Shown here: positions 33,999 to 42,599 of the stretch, piece by piece | How positions within the stretch are numbered: position 1 is the first letter of the stretch | Layout of the letters: each line of letters starts with the position of its first letter | NCBI GenBank assembly: GCA_021295715.1 | Contig: JAGWBV010000021.1 | Location: 1 to 62,610 of the forward strand | Direction: 5' to 3' | Source of the DNA: Candidatus Poribacteria bacterium | GTDB taxonomy: Bacteria > Poribacteria > WGA-4E > WGA-3G | DNA length: 62,610 bases | The notes under the pieces: model-generated | What the model was told of the DNA's origin: nothing | Seen by the model: the letters and a program-made list of their open reading frames with translations, nothing else | Database searches by the model: none | Program-made: the position numbers and the translations under genes

Positions 33999-35546
33999 AT
34001 GAACAACACGAGTATCACCCGCTCGATTTTACTGCTAATCTTTCTCTGGACTGGCTCCGGTATTTGCCAAACACTACCAGATAACACCACCTTCTATGGT
34101 ACGTTCGTTGATACCCAAGATGGGCATCCTATTCCCGAGGTCCTCGTGCGCGTTGATGCTGAAAAAATTGAGCAGGCCTATCCTGATCGGGAGTTCGCAC
34201 ACGCAACCGTAACGGACGCGAAAGGCACTTTTTCGATTACCATTCCCAGCGAAAACCAAACCTACCACGCCTTCTCACTCATGGCACTCCATCCACAGTA
34301 TCAAGCGAAACGCTTACGAAAGGAAATGTCCCCCAGTAAAAGCAAATATAATGTGGGGGTGATTGCGTTGAGACGGACACTCCCCTTACAAGGCAACGTT
34401 TCTGGTGAGAAAAATGTCGTTGGACTTGTTGTGAACCTGAAAATGCACGACAAATCAGCGGACTTCTTTCGCGCCGCTGCACCGATTGAACACGCTGTGA
34501 AGACCGATCCGACGGGAAATTTCCATTTTGCCGAGCTCTACCCAATCGAATACACCTTGACAATTTCCCGGAACGGTCTTATCATAGCCTTTATAGAGTC
34601 CATTCATCCACAAAAACAGGCACAGGTTTCTATCCGCCTACCACAATTGCAGACCTTACGCGGCACAGTTGTCGATGCGCAAGAACGACCCATAGCAGAT
34701 GCCCAGATCCACGCAACTCGGCACACTGAAACTGGGCACGGGGTACGCCTCTCATCAGCGCAAACAAACGAGGCAGGCAACTTTCAGATGGAAGTCGTAG
34801 AGACTGAGCCGCGACTTCTCTCACTTGAAGTCAGCAAAAAGGGATTCTTTTCAAGAGTATACCAGAACGTAGACATCGGTAAGATGCCGCCAATTTTACC
34901 ACTCAAGGAAGGGGCGAGTATTAAAGGGCGTGTGACCCTCCCGCAGAATATACCGCCCGATGGGCAGTATGCTGTGAAAGTGTTCTCCATAGACGCACCG
35001 ATGGAGCCAAGCCTGAATCCGTTAGTATTATACAAACCCATTTTGTCAAGACACTTTCCTGTGACGGAATCTACTTTTGTTGTTGATGGACTATTTGCGG
35101 AAAAATATACGCTCTATATCGTTGGAGACGGCATCTCGGCAACCCGATTTGACGCGGACGTCTTGATGAATCCTGAACAGTTCCCTGTTATAGCCGATCA
35201 ACCCACGACAACACTACAAGGACAAATTTTCTGGGCAGATACAGGTCAGCCTGTCCACGATGCCATCATTTCGCGTTCATGGTATCCTTGGGAATTACAC
35301 CCGTATGATATGTCAATGACACTGGATCGATTTGAAGTAAAAACGGACACACATGGCAAATTTGAATTCCACAATCTAACACAGGCGAGTTATCAACTTC
35401 ATATCCGTGCTGTTGATGCAGTATTTGAAGGGACGGCAGAACGTTATCAACGGACACTGATTCACAAACAGGTTGAAATTCCTGCCTCTGATACCGAATA
35501 TCGCATCTACATAGGCAGGCGAGACGGCACCCCCTTTGCAAAGTAG
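33999..35546 (+). CDS. Secreted protein with carboxypeptidase-regulatory-like beta domains
   Basis: 515 residues: signal peptide (SITRSILLLIFLWTGSGICQ), then repeated transthyretin-like beta-sandwich units of the carboxypeptidase D regulatory type. These are seen as YGTFVDTQDGHPIPEVLVRVD, LRGTVVDAQERPIADAQIHA, IKGRVTLPQNIPPDG and LQGQIFWADTGQPVHDAIIS. Typical DA.GTFSI, EAGNFQMEV and HGKFEFHNL closing strands are present. No peptidase motif. Probably an extracellular adhesion or scaffold protein. AAGGA lies eight bases before the ATG. It heads a run of secreted genes on the same strand. Confidence 0.8.
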   Translation: MNNTSITRSILLLIFLWTGSGICQTLPDNTTFYGTFVDTQDGHPIPEVLVRVDAEKIEQAYPDREFAHATVTDAKGTFSITIPSENQTYHAFSLMALHPQYQAKRLRKEMSPSKSKYNVGVIALRRTLPLQGNVSGEKNVVGLVVNLKMHDKSADFFRAAAPIEHAVKTDPTGNFHFAELYPIEYTLTISRNGLIIAFIESIHPQKQAQVSIRLPQLQTLRGTVVDAQERPIADAQIHATRHTETGHGVRLSSAQTNEAGNFQMEVVETEPRLLSLEVSKKGFFSRVYQNVDIGKMPPILPLKEGASIKGRVTLPQNIPPDGQYAVKVFSIDAPMEPSLNPLVLYKPILSRHFPVTESTFVVDGLFAEKYTLYIVGDGISATRFDADVLMNPEQFPVIADQPTTTLQGQIFWADTGQPVHDAIISRSWYPWELHPYDMSMTLDRFEVKTDTHGKFEFHNLTQASYQLHIRAVDAVFEGTAERYQRTLIHKQVEIPASDTEYRIYIGRRDGTPFAK

Positions 35547-35601
35547 TAGGCATGCTCCGCGGGTTCTCCGTTACTAATAATAGACAATATGACATCCACG
35601 C

Positions 35602-36363
35602 ATGACACATAAACACTTCTTTACACACACACTCACAACAATGATCCTTATCTTATTTCTCCTTCTTCCCGCAAATGCTGGCTTGCACGGCATACTCAAA
35701 GATGGAGAAAGAATCATCCTTCAGGAAATTGCCATTCCTGAAGCCGCAGGCGACTACTACCGAAGACCCGGCAAATTAATAGCATCCGAAGGCGAAAATC
35801 GCTGGTTCGGACCGGAAATCGACAGCCGAGTGCTTTGTCACATGATTGCGCACCCATTTAACGACGCAGGATTTTTTGACATCATCTATACCAGAGAAGA
35901 AGCCAAAGTCTGGCCCTCCTCAAGACCCGGGAGAGTCTGGTGGTATCGGAAACAGGAGTGGCGTTTCGCAACTGCCGACACACCTTGGGGCACAGACACC
36001 GTTCGCCTCATCCTCGTATCCGAGATCGGTTGGACAGATATCGACTCCGGAAACAGCACTACTGGATTCCCTTGGAGCGGATTCGAGGAACACTGGCGCG
36101 ATGGAGACTTCGTGAAATCCAAAGCCGAAATAATCGGTTACTACCCCTACGAGCGCAACGGCAAAAGATACCTCGCGCCGAAGTATTACAAAAGTGGAAC
36201 CTTGGACTACATCTGTGCGACTGGGACAGGACGGCTTAACTTGAAGGTACTCGGTCACACCGAAGGACACTTTACAGATCCAGTATTTCGTTCCAAATCT
36301 AACCAACTCAGTCGCCGCGAAAAAGGCACAGATAATTGGTACGACTGTCTGCCCTTAAAATAA
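35602..36363 (+). CDS. Secreted protein of unknown family A (copy 1)
   Basis: 253 residues with a signal peptide (TTMILILFLLLPANAG). The conserved blocks shared with copy 2 at 37352 are WFGPEI, HPFN/NPFN, TPW.T, GW..I, TTG(F/Y)PWSG.E.HWRDG, IG...Y, YYK.G and a terminal WYDC. Aromatic-rich with few cysteines, so probably a beta-rich extracellular domain. I recognise no named family. It alternates with family B genes as A-B-A'-B'. No ribosome site is visible before the ATG. Confidence 0.72.
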   Translation: MTHKHFFTHTLTTMILILFLLLPANAGLHGILKDGERIILQEIAIPEAAGDYYRRPGKLIASEGENRWFGPEIDSRVLCHMIAHPFNDAGFFDIIYTREEAKVWPSSRPGRVWWYRKQEWRFATADTPWGTDTVRLILVSEIGWTDIDSGNSTTGFPWSGFEEHWRDGDFVKSKAEIIGYYPYERNGKRYLAPKYYKSGTLDYICATGTGRLNLKVLGHTEGHFTDPVFRSKSNQLSRREKGTDNWYDCLPLK

Positions 36364-36377
36364 CCGAATTATAATTC

Positions 36378-36435
36378 GCTGGCGGGGTTCTAACCCCACA
36401 CCATAATTTGCTGGCGAGGTTTCTAACCTTGTTCC
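36378..36435. repeat. Two tandem degenerate F3 units
   Basis: GCTGGCGGGGTTCTAACCCC and GCTGGCGAGGTTTCTAACC, about 30 bp apart, between A and B of the secreted module. The distal pairs rely on wobbles or mismatches. Confidence 0.65.
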
Positions 36436-36445
36436 TGTGAACGAA

Positions 36446-37138
36446 ATGAAAAACATCACGCGCACATTCAACGCACTCATTATCGTTTATATCTTTCTCC
36501 TTTCGGCGGGGAACACGAATGCCGCTTTCTGGGAAGACCACTTTGAACAAGAGGCAGTAGATGACTGGCAGCACATGGGAAACGATTCCGTCTGGAGGGT
36601 CGAGGATGGGTTTTTAAGGGCAGAAATTCAGGCACAGAACCAATGGAGTATCATATTTGAACGCTACCAACTCATCGCCTATCCCGGTCCCTATAATGAT
36701 TTTACAATTACCCTTGAAACCGTCGGCGCGGCGCAAGCGCGATTCGGCATTGCACTCGCAAAGCACTTCCAAAATCCTGTGGCCGAGGTAGCGGAGAACG
36801 GCTACTACCTCTTTTTCACAAACGATATGCAAGCCTCAAGAGACAGCGGCGTGTTTGTGGGACCCGAACGACGCTGGGACACCGACGCACTCCAACAAAT
36901 GGAACTCCACTTCAAGGACGGCAGATTCCAATTGAATGCGGATGGCGAATCACGCCTCGACTTCAGGGACGCGAACTTCGATCACATTGATACCATCGCC
37001 TTCGTACTCGCCGGATTTGTCACAGAGGACGTTAACACAGGGAGTGCGTGGGTAGACACGTTTACGATTGACGGACTCTCAGTCTCACCGAAACGAAAAT
37101 TAACAACCACATGGGCACACTTGAAGCAGCAGCCTTGA
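36446..37138 (+). CDS. Secreted LamG/DUF1080-like protein of family B (copy 1)
   Basis: 230 residues from ATG 36446 (a GTG at 36437 is possible). The signal peptide ends near GNTNA. The mature part starts FWEDHFEQEAVDDWQHMGND and has SVWRVEDGFLRAE, FTITLE, FGIAL and LDFRDANFDHIDTIAFVLAG. These fit a concanavalin-like jelly-roll of the 3-keto-disaccharide hydrolase or LamG type, seen in sugar-binding extracellular domains. Its paralogue is at 38201. Enzymatic activity is not evident. Confidence 0.68.
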   Translation: MKNITRTFNALIIVYIFLLSAGNTNAAFWEDHFEQEAVDDWQHMGNDSVWRVEDGFLRAEIQAQNQWSIIFERYQLIAYPGPYNDFTITLETVGAAQARFGIALAKHFQNPVAEVAENGYYLFFTNDMQASRDSGVFVGPERRWDTDALQQMELHFKDGRFQLNADGESRLDFRDANFDHIDTIAFVLAGFVTEDVNTGSAWVDTFTIDGLSVSPKRKLTTTWAHLKQQP

Positions 37139-37242
37139 TATTTGTTGGTTGGCGATTAGCAATTATGGTAGATATCAGAATTAAGTAGACACTTCGGAGT
37201 CGGTGCGGTTAGGAAACCGTACCTACTTTCTAATCAAAAACG

Positions 37243-37350
37243 GAGCCCGCAACAACGGCGCGGGGTTTTTGCTTGGGCGTTTCTTCAACTCGAATACGAG
37301 AACCTTCAAAGTTCATAAGGGTCTTTCTTATCCGCAAGGTAAAATTAAAA
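37243..37350 (+). repeat. F1 repeat with nested F5, abutting a start codon
   Basis: GCCCGC...GCGGGG hairpin of the AACAACGG type, then F5 (TTTTTGCTTGGGCGTTTCTTC). The tail CCGCAAGGTAAAATTAAAA ends one base before the ATG at 37352. Confidence 0.8.
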
Positions 37351-37351
37351 G

Positions 37352-38095
37352 ATGTTGCGTAAAAACTTGGATCTGATTTTTAATGCATTTCTACTCGTTG
37401 TGGTGCTTGCCATTGCGTTTTGGACCACCTACGCCGGAGCGAGATTGAACCCTGGGGAAAGTGCGAGACCCGCAAATTCAGGGTTCTACTATAGAACCCC
37501 GGGTGTAAGCGGCACGTGGTTCGGACCTGAAATCAACTCGCTTACCCTCTGCTCCGGTGTCCACAACCCTTTTAACAATAGAGGGCGGTTCGACATCGTA
37601 GAAACCATCGAAAATGCCGCGGTGTCCCGTTCAAGTATCCGAGGCGCGCTCCGTTGGTATCGTGGACAACGGTGGTATTTCGGCACGGACGACACGCCGT
37701 GGGAGACAAACTTCTCCTACATTACGCTCCGCGACGATTTAGGATGGGATGAAATTAGTGTAGGGGGAGGAACAACCGGCTATCCGTGGAGCGGCATCGA
37801 ACGACACTGGCGGGACGGGAATATTATCCGAGCACAAGCCTCTGTCATCGGCTGGCGGCGGTATGCCCGAGGTGCAGAACGATGGGTCTGTCCGATGTAC
37901 TACAAAATCGGAGGGTGGGAAGGCGAAACCCTTGAAGTCAACTGCAAAACCCTCAGAACATGGTTTCCCCCGGATTGGAACGTCCTGAAACAGAAAGATG
38001 GAGACTTCGGTCCCCCTGTTGAGCGCGAACCCGGGGTCCTGAGTCGAAAAGGAAAGAAAACACAACAGTGGTACGACTGCATCAAAATCAATTAG
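37352..38095 (+). CDS. Secreted protein of unknown family A (copy 2)
   Basis: 247 residues with an N-terminal signal or anchor (NAFLLVVVLAIAFWTTYAGA). Shares family A blocks with the gene at 35602: TWFGPEINS, NPFNNRGRFDIV, DDTPWETN, LGWDEI, TTGYPWSGIERHWRDG, MYYKIG and QQWYDC. The two copies are clearly related but diverged, so the duplication is not recent. The start codon directly follows an F1 tail, which provides the only AAGG upstream. Function unknown. Confidence 0.72.
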   Translation: MLRKNLDLIFNAFLLVVVLAIAFWTTYAGARLNPGESARPANSGFYYRTPGVSGTWFGPEINSLTLCSGVHNPFNNRGRFDIVETIENAAVSRSSIRGALRWYRGQRWYFGTDDTPWETNFSYITLRDDLGWDEISVGGGTTGYPWSGIERHWRDGNIIRAQASVIGWRRYARGAERWVCPMYYKIGGWEGETLEVNCKTLRTWFPPDWNVLKQKDGDFGPPVEREPGVLSRKGKKTQQWYDCIKIN

Positions 38096-38103
38096 GAATC
38101 TCT

Positions 38104-38194
38104 TGCTGACTGCTGATGGATACCGACTGCCAACGGTAGGAGGGATCTCCGAATCCCCACTCTTACTGACCGCTGACTGCTGATTGCCGACAAC
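38104..38194. repeat. Composite F2-F4-F2 repeat
   Basis: F2 words (TGACTGCTGATGG, CGACTGCC), an F4 unit with stem GGGAT/ATCCC around CTCCGA (38144 onwards), then more F2 words. Relative to 1704 the F4 stem pair A-T is swapped to T-A, a compensated change. Confidence 0.75.
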
Positions 38195-38200
38195 TATCTT

Positions 38201-38902
38201 ATGCTAAACAAAAACACAACACTTCTCATACTGTTTTATACGCTCATTCACTGTCCCCTTTCTGTCTTCGCCGAGACGTGGCACGACGATTTCGATGCGG
38301 AAAAACCCGATGCGTGGCGGGTCGTCGGGAACGATTCCATCTGGAAAATCAGCGACGGTTTCTTACACGCGGAGGTCAACCGGGACTGGGATGTCCAATA
38401 CGAACTCTACCAATTCATCGCGCGCCCACCCCCCTACAGAAACTTCACAATCACGATAAACGACTTCGGTGGCGACAAAACACGTTTCGGTTTTTGTGTA
38501 GGACGCCGCTTTCCCGACACTCCAGAAGAAGATCCCTTCTTCTACGTGTTTTTCCCCGATGAAATCAGGGCAAGGCGTTTCGATGGTAAAGGGAGCAGCC
38601 ACCCCTTCCGAACTCGGCTCTCCAGAGAACCACGCACCCGCTGGGAAACGGATGTCCTCTCAAAGATGGAACTGCAATTTAATGCCGGGCATTTCGTGTT
38701 GTTGACAGACGGTAAACTCCGGACAGCATTTCAGGATGCGAACTTTGATAAGATCGAAATTCTCGGTTTCGTCATGGAAGGCATCAACATCGCAAACGAG
38801 TGGGTCGGCGCGGCGTGGGCGGATTCCTTCACCATTTCTGGTCTGAACGTCGCTCCAGAGATAAGATTAACCCTAATTTGGGGAAGACTCAAGCAAAGAT
38901 AA
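38201..38902 (+). CDS. Secreted LamG/DUF1080-like protein of family B (copy 2)
   Basis: 233 residues: signal peptide (LLILFYTLIHCPLSVFA), then ETWHDDFDAEKPDAWRVVGN, DSIWKISDGFLHAEV, NFTITI, TRFGFCVG and AFQDANFDKIEILGFVMEG. It parallels copy 1 along its whole length, including the closing GRLKQ/AHLKQ ending. Likely a secreted carbohydrate-binding jelly-roll. It completes the A-B-A'-B' array; the next gene is an unrelated transporter. Confidence 0.68.
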   Translation: MLNKNTTLLILFYTLIHCPLSVFAETWHDDFDAEKPDAWRVVGNDSIWKISDGFLHAEVNRDWDVQYELYQFIARPPPYRNFTITINDFGGDKTRFGFCVGRRFPDTPEEDPFFYVFFPDEIRARRFDGKGSSHPFRTRLSREPRTRWETDVLSKMELQFNAGHFVLLTDGKLRTAFQDANFDKIEILGFVMEGINIANEWVGAAWADSFTISGLNVAPEIRLTLIWGRLKQR

Positions 38903-38914
38903 AAAACACCCAGT

Positions 38915-39248
38915 TCAAGAACGGCGTAGGCGGCTCGTAAGAGAGGCTGCCGATCTACAGACCGCCTTTATTCCTCCGCAAGGTAAGTTTAAAATTTAGT
39001 AATTTCATAAATGGCAGCCTGCAACAACGGCGCAGGCGACTCGTGAGGAAGACAGTCGTTCTGCGAATCACCTTTATTACTCGGCGAGGTGGGTTTAAAT
39101 CTTAGTGGTTCTGTAAACGGCAGCCTGCAACAACGGCGCAGGCGACTCGTGAGAAAGGCAGTTGTTCTAAAACCCCCTTCATTACTCCGCAAGGTAAAAT
39201 TAAAAATTCGCAAGATAAACTTAAAAATTCGCAAGGTAAGTTTAAAAA
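38915..39248 (+). repeat. Three tandem F1 repeats with a triplicated tail
   Basis: Copies begin near 38915, 39014 and 39120; the second and third are 105 bp apart. The last copy ends with three tail units of about 21 bp (CCGCAAGGTAAAATTAAAA, then CGCAAGATAAACTTAAAA, then CGCAAGGTAAGTTTAAAAA). The final one touches the ATG at 39249. Confidence 0.85.
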
Positions 39249-40145
39249 ATGTTGGAAAAAGAATTTAGGAATGAAGACCCATCAAGTAAAATTATCGTTC
39301 TTGCCTCACTGATCGTTTCCCTTATGGGGGGCGGTGCCCTTGCCGTTAAAATCGGGCTCCAAGGCTTCCCACCGCTAAAAATGGCACTCTTCCGTTGCAT
39401 ATTGGGAATTATTGCTGTTGGCGGAATAGGATTCTATTATGGGATGTCCATGCGGATGCGTTTCGAGGAACTCCGTCGGTTGCTGCTGATTGCCGTCCTC
39501 TACGCCCTACATACGATTACCTTGAACATCGGCACCCAATTCACAACAGCCTCTCGGGCAACCATTTTTTTCTATCTCTACCCATTCTTCACAGTCCTGT
39601 TCGGACACTTCTATCTTCCAAGCGATCGACTCTCTGCCACGAAAACAGTGGGAATTTTCATCGCCTTCGGTGGCGTTTTTCTCTCGCTCATGCCGGATTT
39701 ACAAGGTCTTTCTACAGGATACCTCATCGGCGACCTGATCGTAACCCTTGGATCGTGTTTCTTGGGACTCCGCATCACAGTGACAAAGATGTTCGTTCAG
39801 GAGATTCACCCCTACCGACTCCTCGTCTGGCTGTTAGGTCTAAACATTCCGTGCTTTTATGTCCTGAGCCTCATTTTTGAGGGCGATAAGCCGATCGGAT
39901 GGACGTTAGAAAGTACTGCAGGATTGCTCTACCAAGGGTGGATTATTACAGGTTTCTGTTTTTTGGTGTTGACATCCCTACTAAGAAAATACAAGGCAAG
40001 CAAATTGGTAATTTTAGGTTTCCTAATGCCAGTATCGGGTGTTCTGTTCAGCTATCTAATTTTAGGGGAGGAACTGACCGCCGGCTTGTTGGCAGGTACT
40101 GGATTAGTAGCAATCGGGATTTACCTTGTGAACAGGCAGCCTTAA
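39249..40145 (+). CDS. DMT-superfamily (EamA) transporter
   Basis: 298 residues with about ten membrane helices in two EamA repeats. The first repeat starts IIVLASLIVSLMGGGALAVKIG, and the second runs from LIGDLIVTLGSCFLGLRITV to GLVAIGIYLVNRQP. It would export or exchange small metabolites. The ATG lies directly behind an F1 tail; no other ribosome site exists, so translation may use the repeat's AAGG or be leaderless-like. No substrate clue from neighbours. Confidence 0.87.
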   Translation: MLEKEFRNEDPSSKIIVLASLIVSLMGGGALAVKIGLQGFPPLKMALFRCILGIIAVGGIGFYYGMSMRMRFEELRRLLLIAVLYALHTITLNIGTQFTTASRATIFFYLYPFFTVLFGHFYLPSDRLSATKTVGIFIAFGGVFLSLMPDLQGLSTGYLIGDLIVTLGSCFLGLRITVTKMFVQEIHPYRLLVWLLGLNIPCFYVLSLIFEGDKPIGWTLESTAGLLYQGWIITGFCFLVLTSLLRKYKASKLVILGFLMPVSGVLFSYLILGEELTAGLLAGTGLVAIGIYLVNRQP

Positions 40146-40272
40146 AACGTGCACAAGCGACGGGGAATACGTAGAAGTTGCACATGATAACTCGAAAAGA
40201 AATCGCAATTAATAGTTTTGGACATAAAAAAAATTGAAAAAAAGGCGATAACCCCTTGATTTTATTCGGTTT

Positions 40273-40290
40273 ATAGCACTTTTGTGCTAT
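40273..40290. promoter_or_regulatory. Hairpin just upstream of the 51-residue ORF
   Basis: ATAGCAC-TTTT-GTGCTAT followed by TTT and the ribosome site of the small ORF at 40306. It may be a terminator of the preceding gene or a translational control hairpin. Confidence 0.45.
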
Positions 40291-40305
40291 TTTGGAGGAA
40301 AGGAA

Positions 40306-40461
40306 ATGATCATGAAAAAGAGAGGCATCTTTGAGGAAGTGGATAGCCTCACGCAACAGGAGCTGGAAGCGTTGCAGAGTCAAGACTTCCCTGAAGTCAA
40401 AACTTCGCCGAGTTACGTCAGTAGATTTTTACAATGGCTCCGGCATGCCTTTAATGTTTAG
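40306..40461 (+). CDS. Small hypothetical protein (51 residues)
   Basis: An ORF starting MIMKKRGIFEEVDSLTQQEL with one of the strongest ribosome sites in the window (GGAGGAAAGG, then AA, then ATG). It has an acidic helical middle and a basic-aromatic end (YVSRFLQWLRHAFNV) that could be an amphipathic helix. No homologue is recognised. The ribosome site and clean codons support expression, but length limits certainty. Confidence 0.5.
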   Translation: MIMKKRGIFEEVDSLTQQELEALQSQDFPEVKTSPSYVSRFLQWLRHAFNV

Positions 40462-40531
40462 AGATATTCCAGTTCAATTAAGCTGAAAAACAGGCATATC
40501 AACAATAGATATTGTTCTTAAGCCATCGTTT

Positions 40532-41254
40532 ATGTCCAAACGCACACTCCTCACAACCATCGTCATCCCCGCACTGCTCATCTCAGGGCTTATCATCTTC
40601 CTCATCAACAACCGAGAGGAACCCTCAGCCGAACTCGTCCTGACACAGCAACAGATTCACTTCGGAACACTCCGAGAATGGGAGGGACCCGTAACACGCT
40701 CCGTAACAGCACGAAACGTAGGCAAATACCCACTCCACATCCAAAGGATTCACATAGGGTGCAGCTACGCCGAAATCACAGGACCAGGGGTCATCCAACC
40801 CGATACAGAAGCCACATTCCAGATACGCCTCAACCCAGAACGTCTGCCCGATGACGAGACCTCAGCAACCGCCACTATCTTCACAGACAGCCCCAAGACC
40901 CCGATTGTGTATCTCACAATTGTTGCTATAGCTAAACGATTCGCGACACTCACGCCGAACATTTGTGAGTTTGGTGATATTCACCCCGATACGATGTATC
41001 AAAAGACCATTGATCTCACTGTGAATGCCCCCCTTGACACATCGGACATCCGCCTTCTCCCATCCGGACATGAAGCACTCACAGGGGAGATAACACCCAA
41101 TCTGCAGACAGATACCTCTCTCATTACAATCCAACTCGGTCCTCTGAAAGACAAAGGTGCCTTTTCATCGCTACTCACTGTCCATTTCCCAAACCAACGA
41201 ACACTCACCCTCCTTGTCACCGCCGAAGTCGTCCCAACTGACCGCCAACGATAG
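40532..41254 (+). CDS. Membrane-anchored DUF1573-like protein
   Basis: 240 residues. One N-terminal transmembrane anchor (LLTTIVIPALLISGLIIFLI) is followed by two Ig-like ASH/DUF1573-type sandwiches. The first shows QIHFGTLREWEGPVTRSV, ARNVGKYPLHIQRIHIGCSY and the usual F..N..G...L.I..V..SC pattern. The second starts ICEFGDIHPD. Probably exported or periplasm-facing; role unknown. The last residues (TDRQR) and stop codon are encoded by an F2/F4 repeat (41235-41304), suggesting that the repeat replaced the original C-terminus. Confidence 0.75.
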   Translation: MSKRTLLTTIVIPALLISGLIIFLINNREEPSAELVLTQQQIHFGTLREWEGPVTRSVTARNVGKYPLHIQRIHIGCSYAEITGPGVIQPDTEATFQIRLNPERLPDDETSATATIFTDSPKTPIVYLTIVAIAKRFATLTPNICEFGDIHPDTMYQKTIDLTVNAPLDTSDIRLLPSGHEALTGEITPNLQTDTSLITIQLGPLKDKGAFSSLLTVHFPNQRTLTLLVTAEVVPTDRQR

Positions 41255-41304
41255 AAGGAATCTCCGAACCCCGGTTCTTTCTGACTGCTGATGGCTGACT
41301 GCCA
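41235..41304. repeat. Composite F2-F4-F2 repeat supplying a stop codon
   Basis: CTGACCGCCAACGATAGAAG, then an F4-like GGAATCTCCGAACCCC, then TGACTGCTGATGGCTGACTG. Same order as 38104-38194. The TAG at 41252-41254 ends the DUF1573-like gene. Confidence 0.75.
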
Positions 41305-41327
41305 TTCTTCTGATAACCAATAAACAC

Positions 41328-41357
41328 TTGACAAAAACCTCCAAATTGTCGTATCAT
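41328..41357 (+). promoter_or_regulatory. Promoter of the membrane-protein gene at 41397
   Basis: TTGACA (41328-41333), 18-bp spacer, TATCAT (41352-41357). Confidence 0.7.
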
Positions 41358-41396
41358 TAAATACAAGAACACGCAAAAAAGCAGAAGAACCCCTTC

Positions 41397-42482
41397 ATGG
41401 AAAAACGCTACTTCGATTTCAGGGATATTTTCCAAGTTATCCGCTACGGATTCAGTGGGCGAAAGATCGCAGTTCATTTCATCGGACTCGTTCTCGCATA
41501 TCTAATCTATGAAACTTTGGTGTATCTCAGTCTCGTCATTGTAGGAGGCACCGCCGTGCAGGACTTCTGGAATAAGTATGCACTCCTACCCCTACCACCC
41601 TTCGGTGATGCAGGACTGACGCAGACAACTGAAATCGCAATGTGGATAGGGATAATTGGCTTCGCCTGCATCTTCTTCTTAGCAAGCACCGTGGCTTCCA
41701 AAATCACCATTGAACAACTCCGCGGGGAGATCTTCTTTTCGGTCGGAGATGCCTTAAATTTTCTCAAGGGGCATTGGAAATCCGTTTTCGGCGCGTTTAT
41801 CGGCTTACTTCTCATCCAAATATTTCTCGCGATAATCCCCCTCAGCATCGCGGGGCTCGCGAAGTTACCAGCAGTGGGAAAACCGTTTCTCATGCTCACC
41901 TCACTGCTCATGCCAATCGGATTTTTCCTCGGTCTCCTGATGGCGTTGATAGCGATCGTTTTCAGTGTCAGTTTACTCTTTGTGCCAGCCGTTGCCGCAA
42001 CGACAGGTGCCGATGCGTTTGAAATCATTTATCAGCAATTCGCCATCGTTTGGAACAAACCTTGGCTGTTAGTGTGTTATGAGGCGATGTTGCTCCTTAT
42101 CAAATTTATTTTTGTCCCCATTTGGGCGTTCTTTTGTCTCACAGGCTTTTCCATCGTGATACTGCCGACACGTCTCTTCCATACCGAAGCGATGCAACAG
42201 TTCATGAGCTACGCGAACTTATGGCTCGGTGGGGCTGTCGAAAGGATAGCAACACTACACTATATTAACAGTCTCGGGATCTTCAACACCGGTACAAGCG
42301 ATCAAATGCTGACACTAACAGGGATAGCGACAATTACGACCCCAGTGACCGCTATTTTCCTGACGATCACGCTCCTCATGAGTGTGGGATTGATAATTGC
42401 ATATCTGTTTTCAATCGCTTCCGCCGGAAACACGATAATTTATACAATAGTGCGAAAGAAAATCGACGGACAGAATTTGTGA
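41397..42482 (+). CDS. Polytopic membrane protein of unknown function
   Basis: 361 residues with about eight hydrophobic segments, among them VHFIGLVLAYLIYETLVYLS, IGIIGFACIFFLASTVAS, FGAFIGLLLIQIFLAIIPLS, LMALIAIVFSVSLLFVPAVA and a C-terminal ITLLMSVGLIIAYLFSIASA. A soluble loop follows the second segment. No channel, transporter or enzyme signature is recognised. It has its own promoter and lies about 120 bp before secA on the same strand, so a role in the envelope is possible but not shown. Confidence 0.75.
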   Translation: MEKRYFDFRDIFQVIRYGFSGRKIAVHFIGLVLAYLIYETLVYLSLVIVGGTAVQDFWNKYALLPLPPFGDAGLTQTTEIAMWIGIIGFACIFFLASTVASKITIEQLRGEIFFSVGDALNFLKGHWKSVFGAFIGLLLIQIFLAIIPLSIAGLAKLPAVGKPFLMLTSLLMPIGFFLGLLMALIAIVFSVSLLFVPAVAATTGADAFEIIYQQFAIVWNKPWLLVCYEAMLLLIKFIFVPIWAFFCLTGFSIVILPTRLFHTEAMQQFMSYANLWLGGAVERIATLHYINSLGIFNTGTSDQMLTLTGIATITTPVTAIFLTITLLMSVGLIIAYLFSIASAGNTIIYTIVRKKIDGQNL

Positions 42483-42599
42483 GTCCCATCCGAATCGCAA
42501 GTGCCTGGAACGAACGGGACATGAATGCCAAGTCAATCGTGGCTTGGAGATATATCGCCTTCACAGCGTGAAAGGTGCCAAGGAGCAGTAGTTAAAAAG

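Noticed and set aside
38915-39248. CRISPR array
   Set aside because: The units are about 105 bp with similar interiors and no short repeat plus unique spacer layout; they are tandem F1 copies.
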